DNA of 23,749 nucleotides from a virus. Below the pieces are notes generated by a model. The model did no database searches, had not been told where the DNA came from, and saw only the letters and a list, made by a program, of their open reading frames with translations. Below are positions 6,974-12,926 of this stretch, one piece after another (position 1 is the stretch's first letter; every line of letters begins with the position of its first letter). Where the stretch lies: IMG/VR virus record IMGVR_UViG_3300017779_000157, positions 1 through 23,749 of that record, one strand, 5' to 3'. The position numbers and the translations under genes were made by a program.

Positions 6974-7618
6974 ATGGCAAATTCTAATGTCGCTTTCGGG
7001 TTCCGCCCGTATGGTGTTTTAGGTTCCGCCGCTAACACCACTGGTACAACTGAATATCGTATTGCCGCTGGCAACACTAATAGGATCTACCAAGGTATGG
7101 CGGTTATTCCGCTTGCTGCGGGGGTCATTGACGATCTGCAAGCTGCGGCTGGCGGTAACGTTTCTACTATTGGTGTGTTCAATGGATGTGAATACGTTTC
7201 TTCAACTACTGGTGAAACGATCTTTTCCAACAACTGGCCTGGATCTGGCGCGGACACTAACTTCCCTGTAAAAGCGTTTGTTTACGACAACCCTGCACAA
7301 CTGTTTACCATCGCAACGTCTAACGTTGTTGCTGGTGCTAACACTGAGGCAGAAATTCGTGCTGCGGTTTTCGCTAACATTGCGTTAGCTACAGGTAATA
7401 GTGGTTCTAATACCACTGGTATTTCTTCTGCAACTGCGGATTTAAATACCATCGCAACCACCAACACATTGTTCTGTCGTATTGTGGGTGTTCTTGATGA
7501 CCCAGAAAATAACGACTTTACTGTTGCTGGTATCCCGTTAATCGTTCGTTTAAACAACCACTTCAATGCGCCGACAGGCTCCATTGCAGCGGCCACTGTT
7601 TCAACAACTGGCGTATAA
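6974..7618 (+). CDS. Probable capsid-associated structural protein
   Basis: A 214-residue protein with GAGGTG at 6963-6968, five bases before ATG 6974. It is rich in Ala, Thr, Asn, Gly and Val with few charged residues and few helices, a composition typical of beta-rich virion proteins. The opening MANSNVAFGFRPYGVLGS matches a family start (MANxNxPFGxxP) that I associate with structural proteins next to the capsid gene in marine phages. It could be a head decoration (cement) protein or a minor capsid protein. It lies immediately before the major capsid gene, whose ribosome site begins inside this gene's stop codon. Confidence 0.75.
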   Translation: MANSNVAFGFRPYGVLGSAANTTGTTEYRIAAGNTNRIYQGMAVIPLAAGVIDDLQAAAGGNVSTIGVFNGCEYVSSTTGETIFSNNWPGSGADTNFPVKAFVYDNPAQLFTIATSNVVAGANTEAEIRAAVFANIALATGNSGSNTTGISSATADLNTIATTNTLFCRIVGVLDDPENNDFTVAGIPLIVRLNNHFNAPTGSIAAATVSTTGV

Positions 7619-7633
7619 GGAAGGGTATAGATA

Positions 7634-8539
7634 ATGGCTATTTCTCGCGCACAACTAGCGAAAGAGCTAGAACCCGGCCTGAACGCACTGTTTGGAATGG
7701 AATACGACCGATACGAAGGTCAACACGCAGAAATCTACACAACAGAATCTTCGGACAGAGCGTTCGAGGAAGAAGTTATGTTGAGTGGATTTGGCGCTGC
7801 GCCCACTAAGGCAGAGGGCAGCAATGTAAGTTACGATGATGCCAACGAAGCGTACACCGCTCGTTACAATCACGAAACTCTGGCGTTGGCCTTTTCGATT
7901 ACGGAAGAAGCAATCGAGGACAATCTCTATGATCGTCTTGGATCACGCTACACAAAAGCCCTTGCTCGTTCGATGGCTCACAGTAAGCAAGTTAAAGCCG
8001 CTGCGGTTCTTAACAATGCGTTTACTGCGGGTGCTTCAGCGGGTGGTGACGGTGTTGCACTTTGTTCCGCAGCCCACCCACTGACTAACGGTGGAACCCT
8101 TAACAACGTGTCAGCCGCTGATTTGAACGAAACCTCTCTTGAGGACGCTCTTATCAACATCGCTGGTTTCGTTGATGAGCGTGGTCTGAAGGTTGCTCTT
8201 CGTGGTTTGAAGATGATTATCCCACGGCAACTACAGTTTGTTGCAGAGCGGATCCTTGCTTCCAACCTTCGTTCGGGTACTGCGGACAATGACACAAATG
8301 CAATGAGATCTATGGGAATGTTGCCCAGCGGTTATGCTGTTAACGACTTCCTCAATGACCCCGATGCGTTTTTTGTTCTGACCGATGCTCCCCGTGGATT
8401 TATCCACTTTGAGCGGACGCCTCTTTCAACCAACATGGAAGCGGACTTCGACACTGGTAACATGCGGTTTAAAGCCCGTGAGCGTTACTCGTTTGGGTTC
8501 TCAGATCCTCGTTGCGTTTTTGGATCTCCTGGCGTATAA
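7634..8539 (+). CDS. Major capsid protein
   Basis: A 301-residue protein preceded by a strong AAGGAAGGG site (7617-7625). It has the layout of an HK97-fold capsid subunit related to Mu gpT-type major head proteins: N-terminal helix and extended arm (1-50), E-loop-like region (50-90), spine helix with alternating charged residues (about 90-130), the A-domain motif DERGLKVALRGLKMIIPRQLQFVAERIL (read as residues 181-208) and a C-terminal beta segment FKARERYSFGFSDPRCVFGSPG. It is followed at once by a strong terminator, as expected for the most heavily expressed head gene. No protease gene is visible nearby, so maturation probably relies on scaffold exit rather than cleavage. The fold call is from pattern recognition. 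Confidence 0.88.
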   Translation: MAISRAQLAKELEPGLNALFGMEYDRYEGQHAEIYTTESSDRAFEEEVMLSGFGAAPTKAEGSNVSYDDANEAYTARYNHETLALAFSITEEAIEDNLYDRLGSRYTKALARSMAHSKQVKAAAVLNNAFTAGASAGGDGVALCSAAHPLTNGGTLNNVSAADLNETSLEDALINIAGFVDERGLKVALRGLKMIIPRQLQFVAERILASNLRSGTADNDTNAMRSMGMLPSGYAVNDFLNDPDAFFVLTDAPRGFIHFERTPLSTNMEADFDTGNMRFKARERYSFGFSDPRCVFGSPGV

Positions 8540-8571
8540 TATTGCGATACAACCTCCCTGTATTGTAAACT

Positions 8572-8604
8572 GGGGCCGTCTTCGGATGGCCCCTTTCTTT
8601 TTTT
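8572..8604 (+). terminator. Rho-independent terminator after capsid gene
   Basis: Stem GGGGCCGTC (8572-8580) pairs with GATGGCCCC (8585-8593) over nine base pairs, one of them G-T wobble, closed by a TTCG loop (8581-8584). C(UUCG)G is an exceptionally stable tetraloop. An 11-base T-rich tract with one C follows (8594-8604). This is a textbook intrinsic terminator reading on the + strand, 33 bases after the capsid stop. Confidence 0.95.
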
Positions 8605-8636
8605 AAAAACATATTGTATCATGTTTTCATCCCTGA

Positions 8637-8655
8637 CAGTTGCATGGTGCGACTG
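8637..8655 (+). promoter_or_regulatory. Small leader hairpin downstream of the terminator
   Basis: Arms CAGTTGCA (8637-8644) and TGCGACTG (8648-8655) pair over eight bases, seven Watson-Crick and one G-T, around a TGG loop. It lies 13 bases before the ribosome site of the next gene. It has no T tract, so it is not a terminator. It may be an mRNA 5' stabiliser, a processing site or part of a phage promoter. The rest of the 139-base gap (8540-8678) shows no convincing sigma-70 -35/-10 pair. Confidence 0.5.
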
Positions 8656-8667
8656 ACCAACCCAGAC

Positions 8668-8672
8668 AGGAG
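8668..8672 (+). promoter_or_regulatory. Ribosome binding site fixing start at 8679
   Basis: AGGAG lies six bases before ATG 8679. The frame is open from 8640, but that earlier start overlaps the leader hairpin and has no ribosome site, so 8679 is the real start. Confidence 0.6.
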
Positions 8673-8678
8673 AATAAC

Positions 8679-9134
8679 ATGGGTACAACAACTTTTTCAG
8701 GCCCTATTAAGGCTGGAACAATCAAGAACACCACCGGAACAACGGTTGGTTCGGACATGAAAAACACTGGATTTGTGGTCATGTCCCAGACAGCAGCGAT
8801 TGACCAGACGGCCACAACCACAACCACAGACATTATAATTCCCCCGAACAGCCAGTTGATTTCAATTGATGTGACTGTAACCACGGCGTGGAGCGGCGCA
8901 GCTACAACTCTTGGTCTTGGTGGTGTTGGTGCGGCAACCTCTCTAACTGCGGCTGGAGCCATTCAGGGCAACGCAGTAGGTATTGTGGCTGCAAGCCCAG
9001 GTACTGATGCAACGCGCACAGGAAAGTGGCTGAACACAGGCACAGGAGATCACAGGCTGATCGTGACCGCGGCAAACACAGGAAATGGTGTTGGCGCAGT
9101 CACTGTTGTCTATGCACAAAGCAACAACGCTTAG
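8679..9134 (+). CDS. Probable virion structural/decoration protein
   Basis: A 151-residue protein rich in Thr, Gly, Ala and Val with few charged residues. The opening MGTTTFSGPIKAGTI and the block TTGTTVGSDMKNTGFVVMSQ are features I recall from structural proteins of marine phage contigs placed just after the capsid gene. The middle (60-90) looks like alternating beta strands and turns, and residues 115-148 look like a further strand pair. Small beta-rich proteins at this place are often head decoration or head-fibre subunits. It is the first gene of the transcription unit after the capsid terminator. No enzyme motif, cysteine or membrane segment is present. Confidence 0.75.
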   Translation: MGTTTFSGPIKAGTIKNTTGTTVGSDMKNTGFVVMSQTAAIDQTATTTTTDIIIPPNSQLISIDVTVTTAWSGAATTLGLGGVGAATSLTAAGAIQGNAVGIVAASPGTDATRTGKWLNTGTGDHRLIVTAANTGNGVGAVTVVYAQSNNA

Positions 9135-9144
9135 GGGTAAATAG

Positions 9145-9747
9145 ATGGCAGGTTCAGATATTATAGCAACAACGATTGTAGACTCCCAAGCGGCGTCTAC
9201 AACATACGTTGCCGCTGCAAATAGGCCAGCTACGACTTTTACAATAGCCAACTCTTCTTTTACTGCGGGTCACGCTCGTAAGTTAAGTGTGACAACATCT
9301 GGAACGGGTGATAACGGAAAAACGGTTACTATAGTTGGTACTGGCTTAGACGGAGAATCTCTTACAGAAGTGATAACTTCTACGGGTTCTGCGGCTACCG
9401 TGTCAGGTACTGAGTATTTTAAAACCATCGTTTCTGCTACATGTAGTTCTCAGTATGCAGCAAATGTTTCGGTGGGAATGTTAAGTGAGGCATCTGCGTC
9501 CTTTTATGACCAGAGAACTCGATTAAAAGCATTCTCAACTATCTCTAACAGTGCTTCTCACAGAGTAACTTTTATTGATGGTTTGGCGCCCGGCTCTGGA
9601 ACTTCTTCTTTTATTACAAAAACTAGCGGCGTTAACAACGCAGCGGATGATGTATATATTCCTGAAGAAGGGGTTTTGTTTAAGGTTGGTTTAATCATAA
9701 CATATGACGTAGCTGGAGCGCACATGGTTACTGCGTTCCACGCCTAG
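9145..9747 (+). CDS. Probable beta-rich structural protein
   Basis: A 200-residue protein with AGGGG at 9133-9137, seven bases before ATG 9145, ten bases after the previous stop. It is rich in Ser, Thr, Ala and Gly, with strand-turn patterns throughout (for example KLSVTTSGTGDNGKTVTIVGTGLDG, residues 46-70, which looks like a small beta sandwich). It probably forms part of the virion surface, paired with the preceding gene. The last strand ends in YDVAGAHMVTAFHA. No recognised named family; the structural call rests on composition and position. Confidence 0.7.
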   Translation: MAGSDIIATTIVDSQAASTTYVAAANRPATTFTIANSSFTAGHARKLSVTTSGTGDNGKTVTIVGTGLDGESLTEVITSTGSAATVSGTEYFKTIVSATCSSQYAANVSVGMLSEASASFYDQRTRLKAFSTISNSASHRVTFIDGLAPGSGTSSFITKTSGVNNAADDVYIPEEGVLFKVGLIITYDVAGAHMVTAFHA

Positions 9748-9750
9748 ATC

Positions 9751-10026
9751 ATGGCTGACAAGCCTATAAAGCGGAATAAGAAAAACTACCGCCCCACTAA
9801 GTCTGGGGCGGGGATGACCAAGGATGGAGTTGCGGCCCATCGAAGAGCCAACCCTGGTTCTAAGTTAAAGACCGCGGTTACCGGCAAGGTTAAGAAGGGC
9901 AGTAAGGATGCAAAGAGGCGCAAGTCTTATTGCGCTCGTTCTGCAGGACAGATGAAGAAGTTTCCGAAGGCTGCAAAAGATCCAAACAGCAGGCTTCGTC
10001 AAGCAAGGAAGCGTTGGAAATGTTAG
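9751..10026 (+). CDS. Very basic small phage protein
   Basis: A 91-residue protein with 31 Lys/Arg and only four acidic residues by my count. It starts three bases after the preceding stop. The sequence RPTKSGAGMTKDGVAAHRRANPGSKLKTAVTG, then KRRKSYCARSAGQMKKFPKAAKDPNSRLRQARKRWKC across residues 14-91, is a short-protein type I have seen in many phages, including marine ones, without assigned function. Two cysteines (Cys61 and the C-terminal Cys91) are separated by 29 residues. High charge suggests nucleic acid binding, maybe packaged with DNA, but this is inference. Its last seven bases overlap the start of the next gene. Confidence 0.75.
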   Translation: MADKPIKRNKKNYRPTKSGAGMTKDGVAAHRRANPGSKLKTAVTGKVKKGSKDAKRRKSYCARSAGQMKKFPKAAKDPNSRLRQARKRWKC

Positions 10027-10244
10027 GTAAGCAGTTCATAGTTATCGTGGCTACTGCTTTTATTGGCGGCGTTGGCGCGGTTACCTATAGCTGGGCAAGT
10101 TGGGCAACTAATACTTTAATTTCTGTAGATAAAAAAACGGAAGTTATTGCATCAGAGATATCGTACATAAAGTTGTACATGGAGCGTGATTATGGCTATG
10201 TCCCGAGGGCAGATGAAACAGCAAGTGTCAAATCCACCCAGTAA
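10020..10244 (+). CDS. Small N-terminally anchored membrane protein
   Basis: A 74-residue protein. The frame is open back to 9930, but ATG 10020 has AAGGAAG at 10005-10011 and begins directly before the membrane segment, so I choose it. Residues 6-25 (FIVIVATAFIGGVGAVTYSW) form one membrane helix, followed by a soluble helical region (30-60) and a short polar tail. It overlaps the basic gene before it by seven bases and the one after it by 53 bases. A single N-terminal anchor with a periplasmic helix is the layout of an i-spanin, but the length of the soluble part is short and no partner o-spanin is visible, so I only note the possibility. Confidence 0.6.
   Translation: MLGKQFIVIVATAFIGGVGAVTYSWASWATNTLISVDKKTEVIASEISYIKLYMERDYGYVPRADETASVKSTQ
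10181..10184 (+). promoter_or_regulatory. Ribosome binding site fixing start at 10192
   Basis: GGAG lies seven bases before ATG 10192, inside the previous gene. It favours 10192 over the in-frame GTG at 10186 (which would be too close) and over ATG 10198. Confidence 0.5.
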
Positions 10245-10452
10245 GGCGCCTAAAGGGCTCGTTTACTATAAGAAGGGTGGAAAGGTTTCTGCTAAATCAA
10301 AAGGCAGTAAGATATGTCCTGCGGGAAAAGCGTGGGCCCAGCGCACATTTGATACATATCCCTCTGCTTATGCGAACATGGCCGCTTCTAAATACTGTAA
10401 AGACCCAAACTATGCAAAAGGCGCAAAGGGCAAAAAGAAGAAGAGAGCGTAA
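10192..10452 (+). CDS. Basic small phage protein with Lys-Gly module
   Basis: An 86-residue protein with start at ATG 10192 set by GGAG at 10181-10184. Residues 27-32 (KKGGKV) repeat the Lys-Gly module found in the neighbours. The following block SKICPAGKAWAQRTFDTYPSAYANMAASKYCKDPNYAK (about 39-76) is a conserved small-protein signature I recall from marine phages, with cysteines at 42 and 69. The C-terminus is a run of Lys/Arg. It shares a base with the next start (TAATG). Function unknown; net positive charge suggests contact with nucleic acid. Confidence 0.72.
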   Translation: MAMSRGQMKQQVSNPPSKAPKGLVYYKKGGKVSAKSKGSKICPAGKAWAQRTFDTYPSAYANMAASKYCKDPNYAKGAKGKKKKRA

Positions 10453-10829
10453 TGGGTGAGCTAAAGAAATGGCGTGATCAGAAGTGGGTAAGGATAGGAA
10501 CCGATGGCAAGATTAAAGGTGAGTGCGGTACTTCAAAAGACAAGAAGAACCCTGACCGATGCCTTCCGCTGGCTAAAGCACGTTCTCTTTCTAAAAAAGA
10601 TAGATCTGATACTGCAAAGAAAAAAAAGGCGGCTGGCAGAAAAGGAAAAACCGTTGTCAGCAACACCAAAAAAGCCAAGGTCAAAGGATACCGACTCGGC
10701 GGAGAAGTCAACGGAGCAAAAAGGCCGTACCAAGGCAAAAGCAAAAAAGGCGAAGCGGTCGCGAAAGGCTGCGGAGCGGTAATGGCCGACAGGCGCAAAA
10801 GCACCAAGGGCGTGGTGCGTCAGTTTTAA
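10452..10829 (+). CDS. Basic phage protein with WxRI/CxxC-like N-terminal domain
   Basis: A 125-residue, strongly basic protein overlapping the upstream stop by one base. The N-terminal 50 residues (KKWRDQKWVRIGTDGKIKGECG, then NPDRCLPLAKARSLSKKDR) follow the pattern 'W-V-x-I...G-K-x-x-x-C-G...P-x-C-x-P-x-x-K-A' of a small domain of unknown function common in phages and large viruses (I think DUF5872-like, not verified); Cys25 and Cys37 could bind a metal together with other groups. Residues 56-77 are Lys-rich. Residues 74-86 (KAKVKGYRLGGEV) are a copy of the dispersed Lys-Gly module. The end (GEAVAKGCGAVMADRRKST) is another recurrent marine-phage motif. Function unknown. Confidence 0.72.
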   Translation: MGELKKWRDQKWVRIGTDGKIKGECGTSKDKKNPDRCLPLAKARSLSKKDRSDTAKKKKAAGRKGKTVVSNTKKAKVKGYRLGGEVNGAKRPYQGKSKKGEAVAKGCGAVMADRRKSTKGVVRQF

Positions 10830-10841
10830 AGGAGTACGGAT

Positions 10842-11129
10842 ATGAAAAAACCTACAGATGACCAAGCCGGTTTGAAAAAACTGCCTACAGCGGTTCGTAA
10901 CAAAATGGGCTACATGAAGAATGGTGGTAAGGTCAAAGCCAAAGGTATGGCAATGGGCGGCAAGGTAAAGTCCAAGGGTTACGCTATGGGCGGTAAAGTC
11001 AAAGCCAAGGGCATGGCAATGGGCGGTAAGGTCAACACTAAAGGCATGGCAATGGGCGGCAAGGTCATGGGCTACAAAAACGGTGGCGCAGTGACGGTTA
11101 GAACTAACCAGAAACCACATATGAGTTAA
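10842..11129 (+). CDS. Lys-Gly-Met repeat protein
   Basis: A 95-residue protein with a strong AAGGAG site (10829-10834) seven bases before ATG 10842. The N-terminal 25 residues (GLKKLPTAVRNKMGYMKNGG) are a unique head; the rest is made of four in-register 11-residue repeats with consensus V-K-A-K-G-M-A-M-G-G-K, followed by a degenerate fifth. Only two acidic residues (Asp6, Asp7) are present, so the protein is very basic and contains no hydrophobic core; it is probably disordered or wraps around a polyanion. Single copies of the same unit occur in the proteins at 3937, 10192 and 10452. A nucleic-acid-compacting internal virion protein is possible; no experiment or family name supports it here. 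Confidence 0.78.
   Translation: MKKPTDDQAGLKKLPTAVRNKMGYMKNGGKVKAKGMAMGGKVKSKGYAMGGKVKAKGMAMGGKVNTKGMAMGGKVMGYKNGGAVTVRTNQKPHMS
10932..11063 (+). repeat. Four tandem 33-bp coding repeats
   Basis: Units at 10932-10964, 10965-10997, 10998-11030 and 11031-11063 are in frame and encode V-K-A/S-K-G-M/Y-A-M-G-G-K with one unit reading VNTKGMAMGGK. They differ mainly at silent or conservative positions, consistent with tandem duplication followed by selection on the protein. Confidence 0.9.
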
Positions 11130-11133
11130 GGCC

Positions 11134-11799
11134 ATGACAGTATCAGGATCCAGGGACTTCAACCTCGATGTCGGTGAGGTCATCGAAGAAGCATATGAAC
11201 GCTGCGGGATTGAAGTTCGCACTGGGTATGATGCTCGTACCGCTCGTAGATCGTTAAACCTTATGTTCGCTGATTGGGCGAACAGGGGCATTAACATGTG
11301 GACGGTCAAATCGGAAACGGTAACTTTAACGCAAGGGACTAGCGCAATAACGTTGGCCGCGGACGTTGTTGATGTCTTAGAGATTGTGTTGCGCCGCGAT
11401 GGAACAGACTTTGAGATTACAAGAATTAGTCGTGGGGAATATGTCACTCTTCCTGACAAGACTACTCAGGGTCGGCCTAGCCAGTTTTATTTTGATCGTC
11501 AGATTACGCCTATCTTAAATCTTTGGGCAACACCTGAAAACTCTACAGATCAACTGGTTTATCATTATGTTCGCCGCATTGATGATGCAGATACGCTGGT
11601 TAATACAACGGACATGCCGTTTAGGTTTTATCCCTGTATGGTAGCTGGCTTGGCGTATTACATTGCAATGAAGAGAACGCCAGATCGTATTCAAATGCTA
11701 AAGACTGTCTATGAGGAAGAGTTCCAACGAGCGTCTGATGAGGATGAGGCAAGAGTCCCCTTAAAACTACAGCCTAGCTTTCAATACTTGAGGGTCTAG
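11134..11799 (+). CDS. Head-tail adaptor, P22 gp4-like
   Basis: A 221-residue protein opening the tail block. The N-terminal helices FNLDVGEVIEEAYERCGIEVRTGYDARTARRSLNLMFADWANRGINMWTV (from about residue 8 to 57) are the signature of a family of adaptor proteins in marine podoviruses related, as I recall, to the P22 tail accessory factor gp4. Residues 60-130 are beta-rich; the C-terminal part has a helix pair (PFRFYPCMVAGLAYYIAMKRTP and IQMLKTVYEEEFQRASDEDEAR). It would bind under the portal after packaging and seal the head. The gene overlaps nothing; it starts five bases after the repeat gene. The gp4 assignment is from pattern memory; T7 gp11-like gatekeeper is the alternative name for the same role. 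Confidence 0.72.
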   Translation: MTVSGSRDFNLDVGEVIEEAYERCGIEVRTGYDARTARRSLNLMFADWANRGINMWTVKSETVTLTQGTSAITLAADVVDVLEIVLRRDGTDFEITRISRGEYVTLPDKTTQGRPSQFYFDRQITPILNLWATPENSTDQLVYHYVRRIDDADTLVNTTDMPFRFYPCMVAGLAYYIAMKRTPDRIQMLKTVYEEEFQRASDEDEARVPLKLQPSFQYLRV

Positions 11800-11800
11800 C

Positions 11801-12268
11801 ATGGCATATGCTTCGGACAAAAACGCTTATGGAATATCTGATCGATCCGGATTTCGGTATCGTCTAAAAGACATGCGCGTTGAGTGGACCGGAGCTAAGG
11901 TAGGTAAGGACGAGTTTGAAACAAAGCACCCGCAGCTCTTCCCTCCTCGGGTTGGGCCCGATCCTCAAGCATTAAAAAACCCACGGCCTGAGTCTAATCT
12001 AGAAGAGCAAAGAAACTTTCAATATGGGTGGAACCCTGTCGGTGGTATTGGGGATGGAATCTTAACACCCAATACGTTTATTCTTAAAGGTGAAGTTGGT
12101 AATATCACTATAACCATAGGCCCTAGTCAGGAAGATGTTGCCAATGTCGTAGGTGTTTATGGCACTGGCGCTTTAGGTTCTGTCACCATACCCTCAGCTT
12201 CAGCACCAAGATTTGACAGCACATCTATTACACTAGACTCAACAACCGATACTTTTGATGAGGGATAA
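11801..12268 (+). CDS. Structural protein with one copy of the GTG-beta unit
   Basis: A 155-residue protein with GAGGG six bases before ATG 11801. The N-terminal part (MAYASDKNAYGISDRSGFRYRLKDMRVEWTGAKV, then FETKHPQLFPP and DPQALKNPRPESN) is a conserved opening that I associate with structural proteins downstream of the adaptor in marine phages. The C-terminal part includes V-V-G-V-Y-G-T-G-A-L-G-S-V-T-I (about residues 116-130), a single unit of the beta repeat that fills the protein at 14525-15685, and ends in FDSTSITLDSTTDTFDEG. It is likely a small tail or neck component. No enzyme motif is seen. Confidence 0.72.
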   Translation: MAYASDKNAYGISDRSGFRYRLKDMRVEWTGAKVGKDEFETKHPQLFPPRVGPDPQALKNPRPESNLEEQRNFQYGWNPVGGIGDGILTPNTFILKGEVGNITITIGPSQEDVANVVGVYGTGALGSVTIPSASAPRFDSTSITLDSTTDTFDEG

Positions 12269-12271
12269 GAC

Positions 12272-12922
12272 ATGACTTTACAAAGCGTAGGAATAGGAAG
12301 CAGTGCAAATGATGGCAATGGGGACACCCTTCGTTCTGGTGCCACTAAAATAAATGCGAACTTCACTGAGATATATGCGGCTCTTGGCAACGGCACCACA
12401 CTTACAGATATAATAGACGGTAACGGTCTTATTAATGTAAGTTCTGGAGCCAATAAGATAGTTTTCTATTATGCTAGTTTAAGCGACTTACCTAGCGCCG
12501 GGACATATCACGGCGCGGTAGCGCATGTTCATGCGACAGGCGGGTTATATTTCGCACATGGTGGAGCGTGGATTAGGTTAAACGATGAAACAACTGGTCC
12601 TGTTACGCAGTATACTGCGGGTGTAAACGGATCGACTGCTTATACATTTACTGGGCCTGGCGCCACATCTGGAAACAACCCAAACTTTACTTTCTACAAG
12701 GGACACACGTATCTGTTAAACAACACGGCAAACGTAAGCAGTCATCCATTGCAGATAAGAGTAGCTTCAGGAGGTTCCGCTTTCACAACGGGTGTTACGG
12801 ACAACTATAATTCAACGTCAGGGTTAACACAGTTCATTGTTCCTCACGAACCCTCTGACAGTTCTTTGGTCTATCAATGCACCAACCACAGTGGTATGGT
12901 CGGAAACATAACAATAGTGTGA
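12272..12922 (+). CDS. Fibre-like protein with C-terminal cupredoxin-like domain
   Basis: A 216-residue protein starting three bases after the previous stop. Residues 6-38 hold the motif GIGSSANDGNGDTLRSGATKINANFTEIY, common at the N-terminus of marine phage tail fibre proteins. Residues about 112-216 look like a beta sandwich with a copper-type ligand pattern: His158 (in SSHPL), then Cys203-T-N-His206-S-G-Met209 close to the C-terminus, preceded by the strand LVYQC and followed by VGNITIV. Cys-x2-His-x2-Met is the ligand-loop spacing of amicyanin. The domain could bind copper or only keep the fold. There is no signal peptide, so it is not a free periplasmic carrier. It probably decorates the tail. 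Motif seen; copper binding inferred. Confidence 0.75.
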   Translation: MTLQSVGIGSSANDGNGDTLRSGATKINANFTEIYAALGNGTTLTDIIDGNGLINVSSGANKIVFYYASLSDLPSAGTYHGAVAHVHATGGLYFAHGGAWIRLNDETTGPVTQYTAGVNGSTAYTFTGPGATSGNNPNFTFYKGHTYLLNNTANVSSHPLQIRVASGGSAFTTGVTDNYNSTSGLTQFIVPHEPSDSSLVYQCTNHSGMVGNITIV

Positions 12923-12926
12923 TGTC

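Noticed and set aside
8640-8678. Earlier start for the first gene after the terminator
   Set aside because: It would lie inside the leader hairpin; AGGAG at 8668-8672 clearly serves ATG 8679.
9930-10019. Earlier start for the small membrane protein
   Set aside because: The upstream stretch is a shadow of the basic gene at 9751; ATG 10020 has a ribosome site and starts right before the TM.
10932-11063. CRISPR-like short direct repeats
   Set aside because: Units are contiguous with no unique spacers, are a multiple of three long and keep a reading frame, so they are coding tandem repeats.
10533-11459. A 308-codon antisense open frame
   Set aside because: It is the mirror of the Lys-rich repeat genes and adaptor start on the + strand; it carries the repeats in reverse, has no ribosome site and no family features.
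12272-12922. A stand-alone plastocyanin-type auxiliary metabolic gene
   Set aside because: The copper-type domain is fused to a fibre-type N-terminus, has no signal peptide and sits among tail genes, so a virion part is more likely than an electron carrier.
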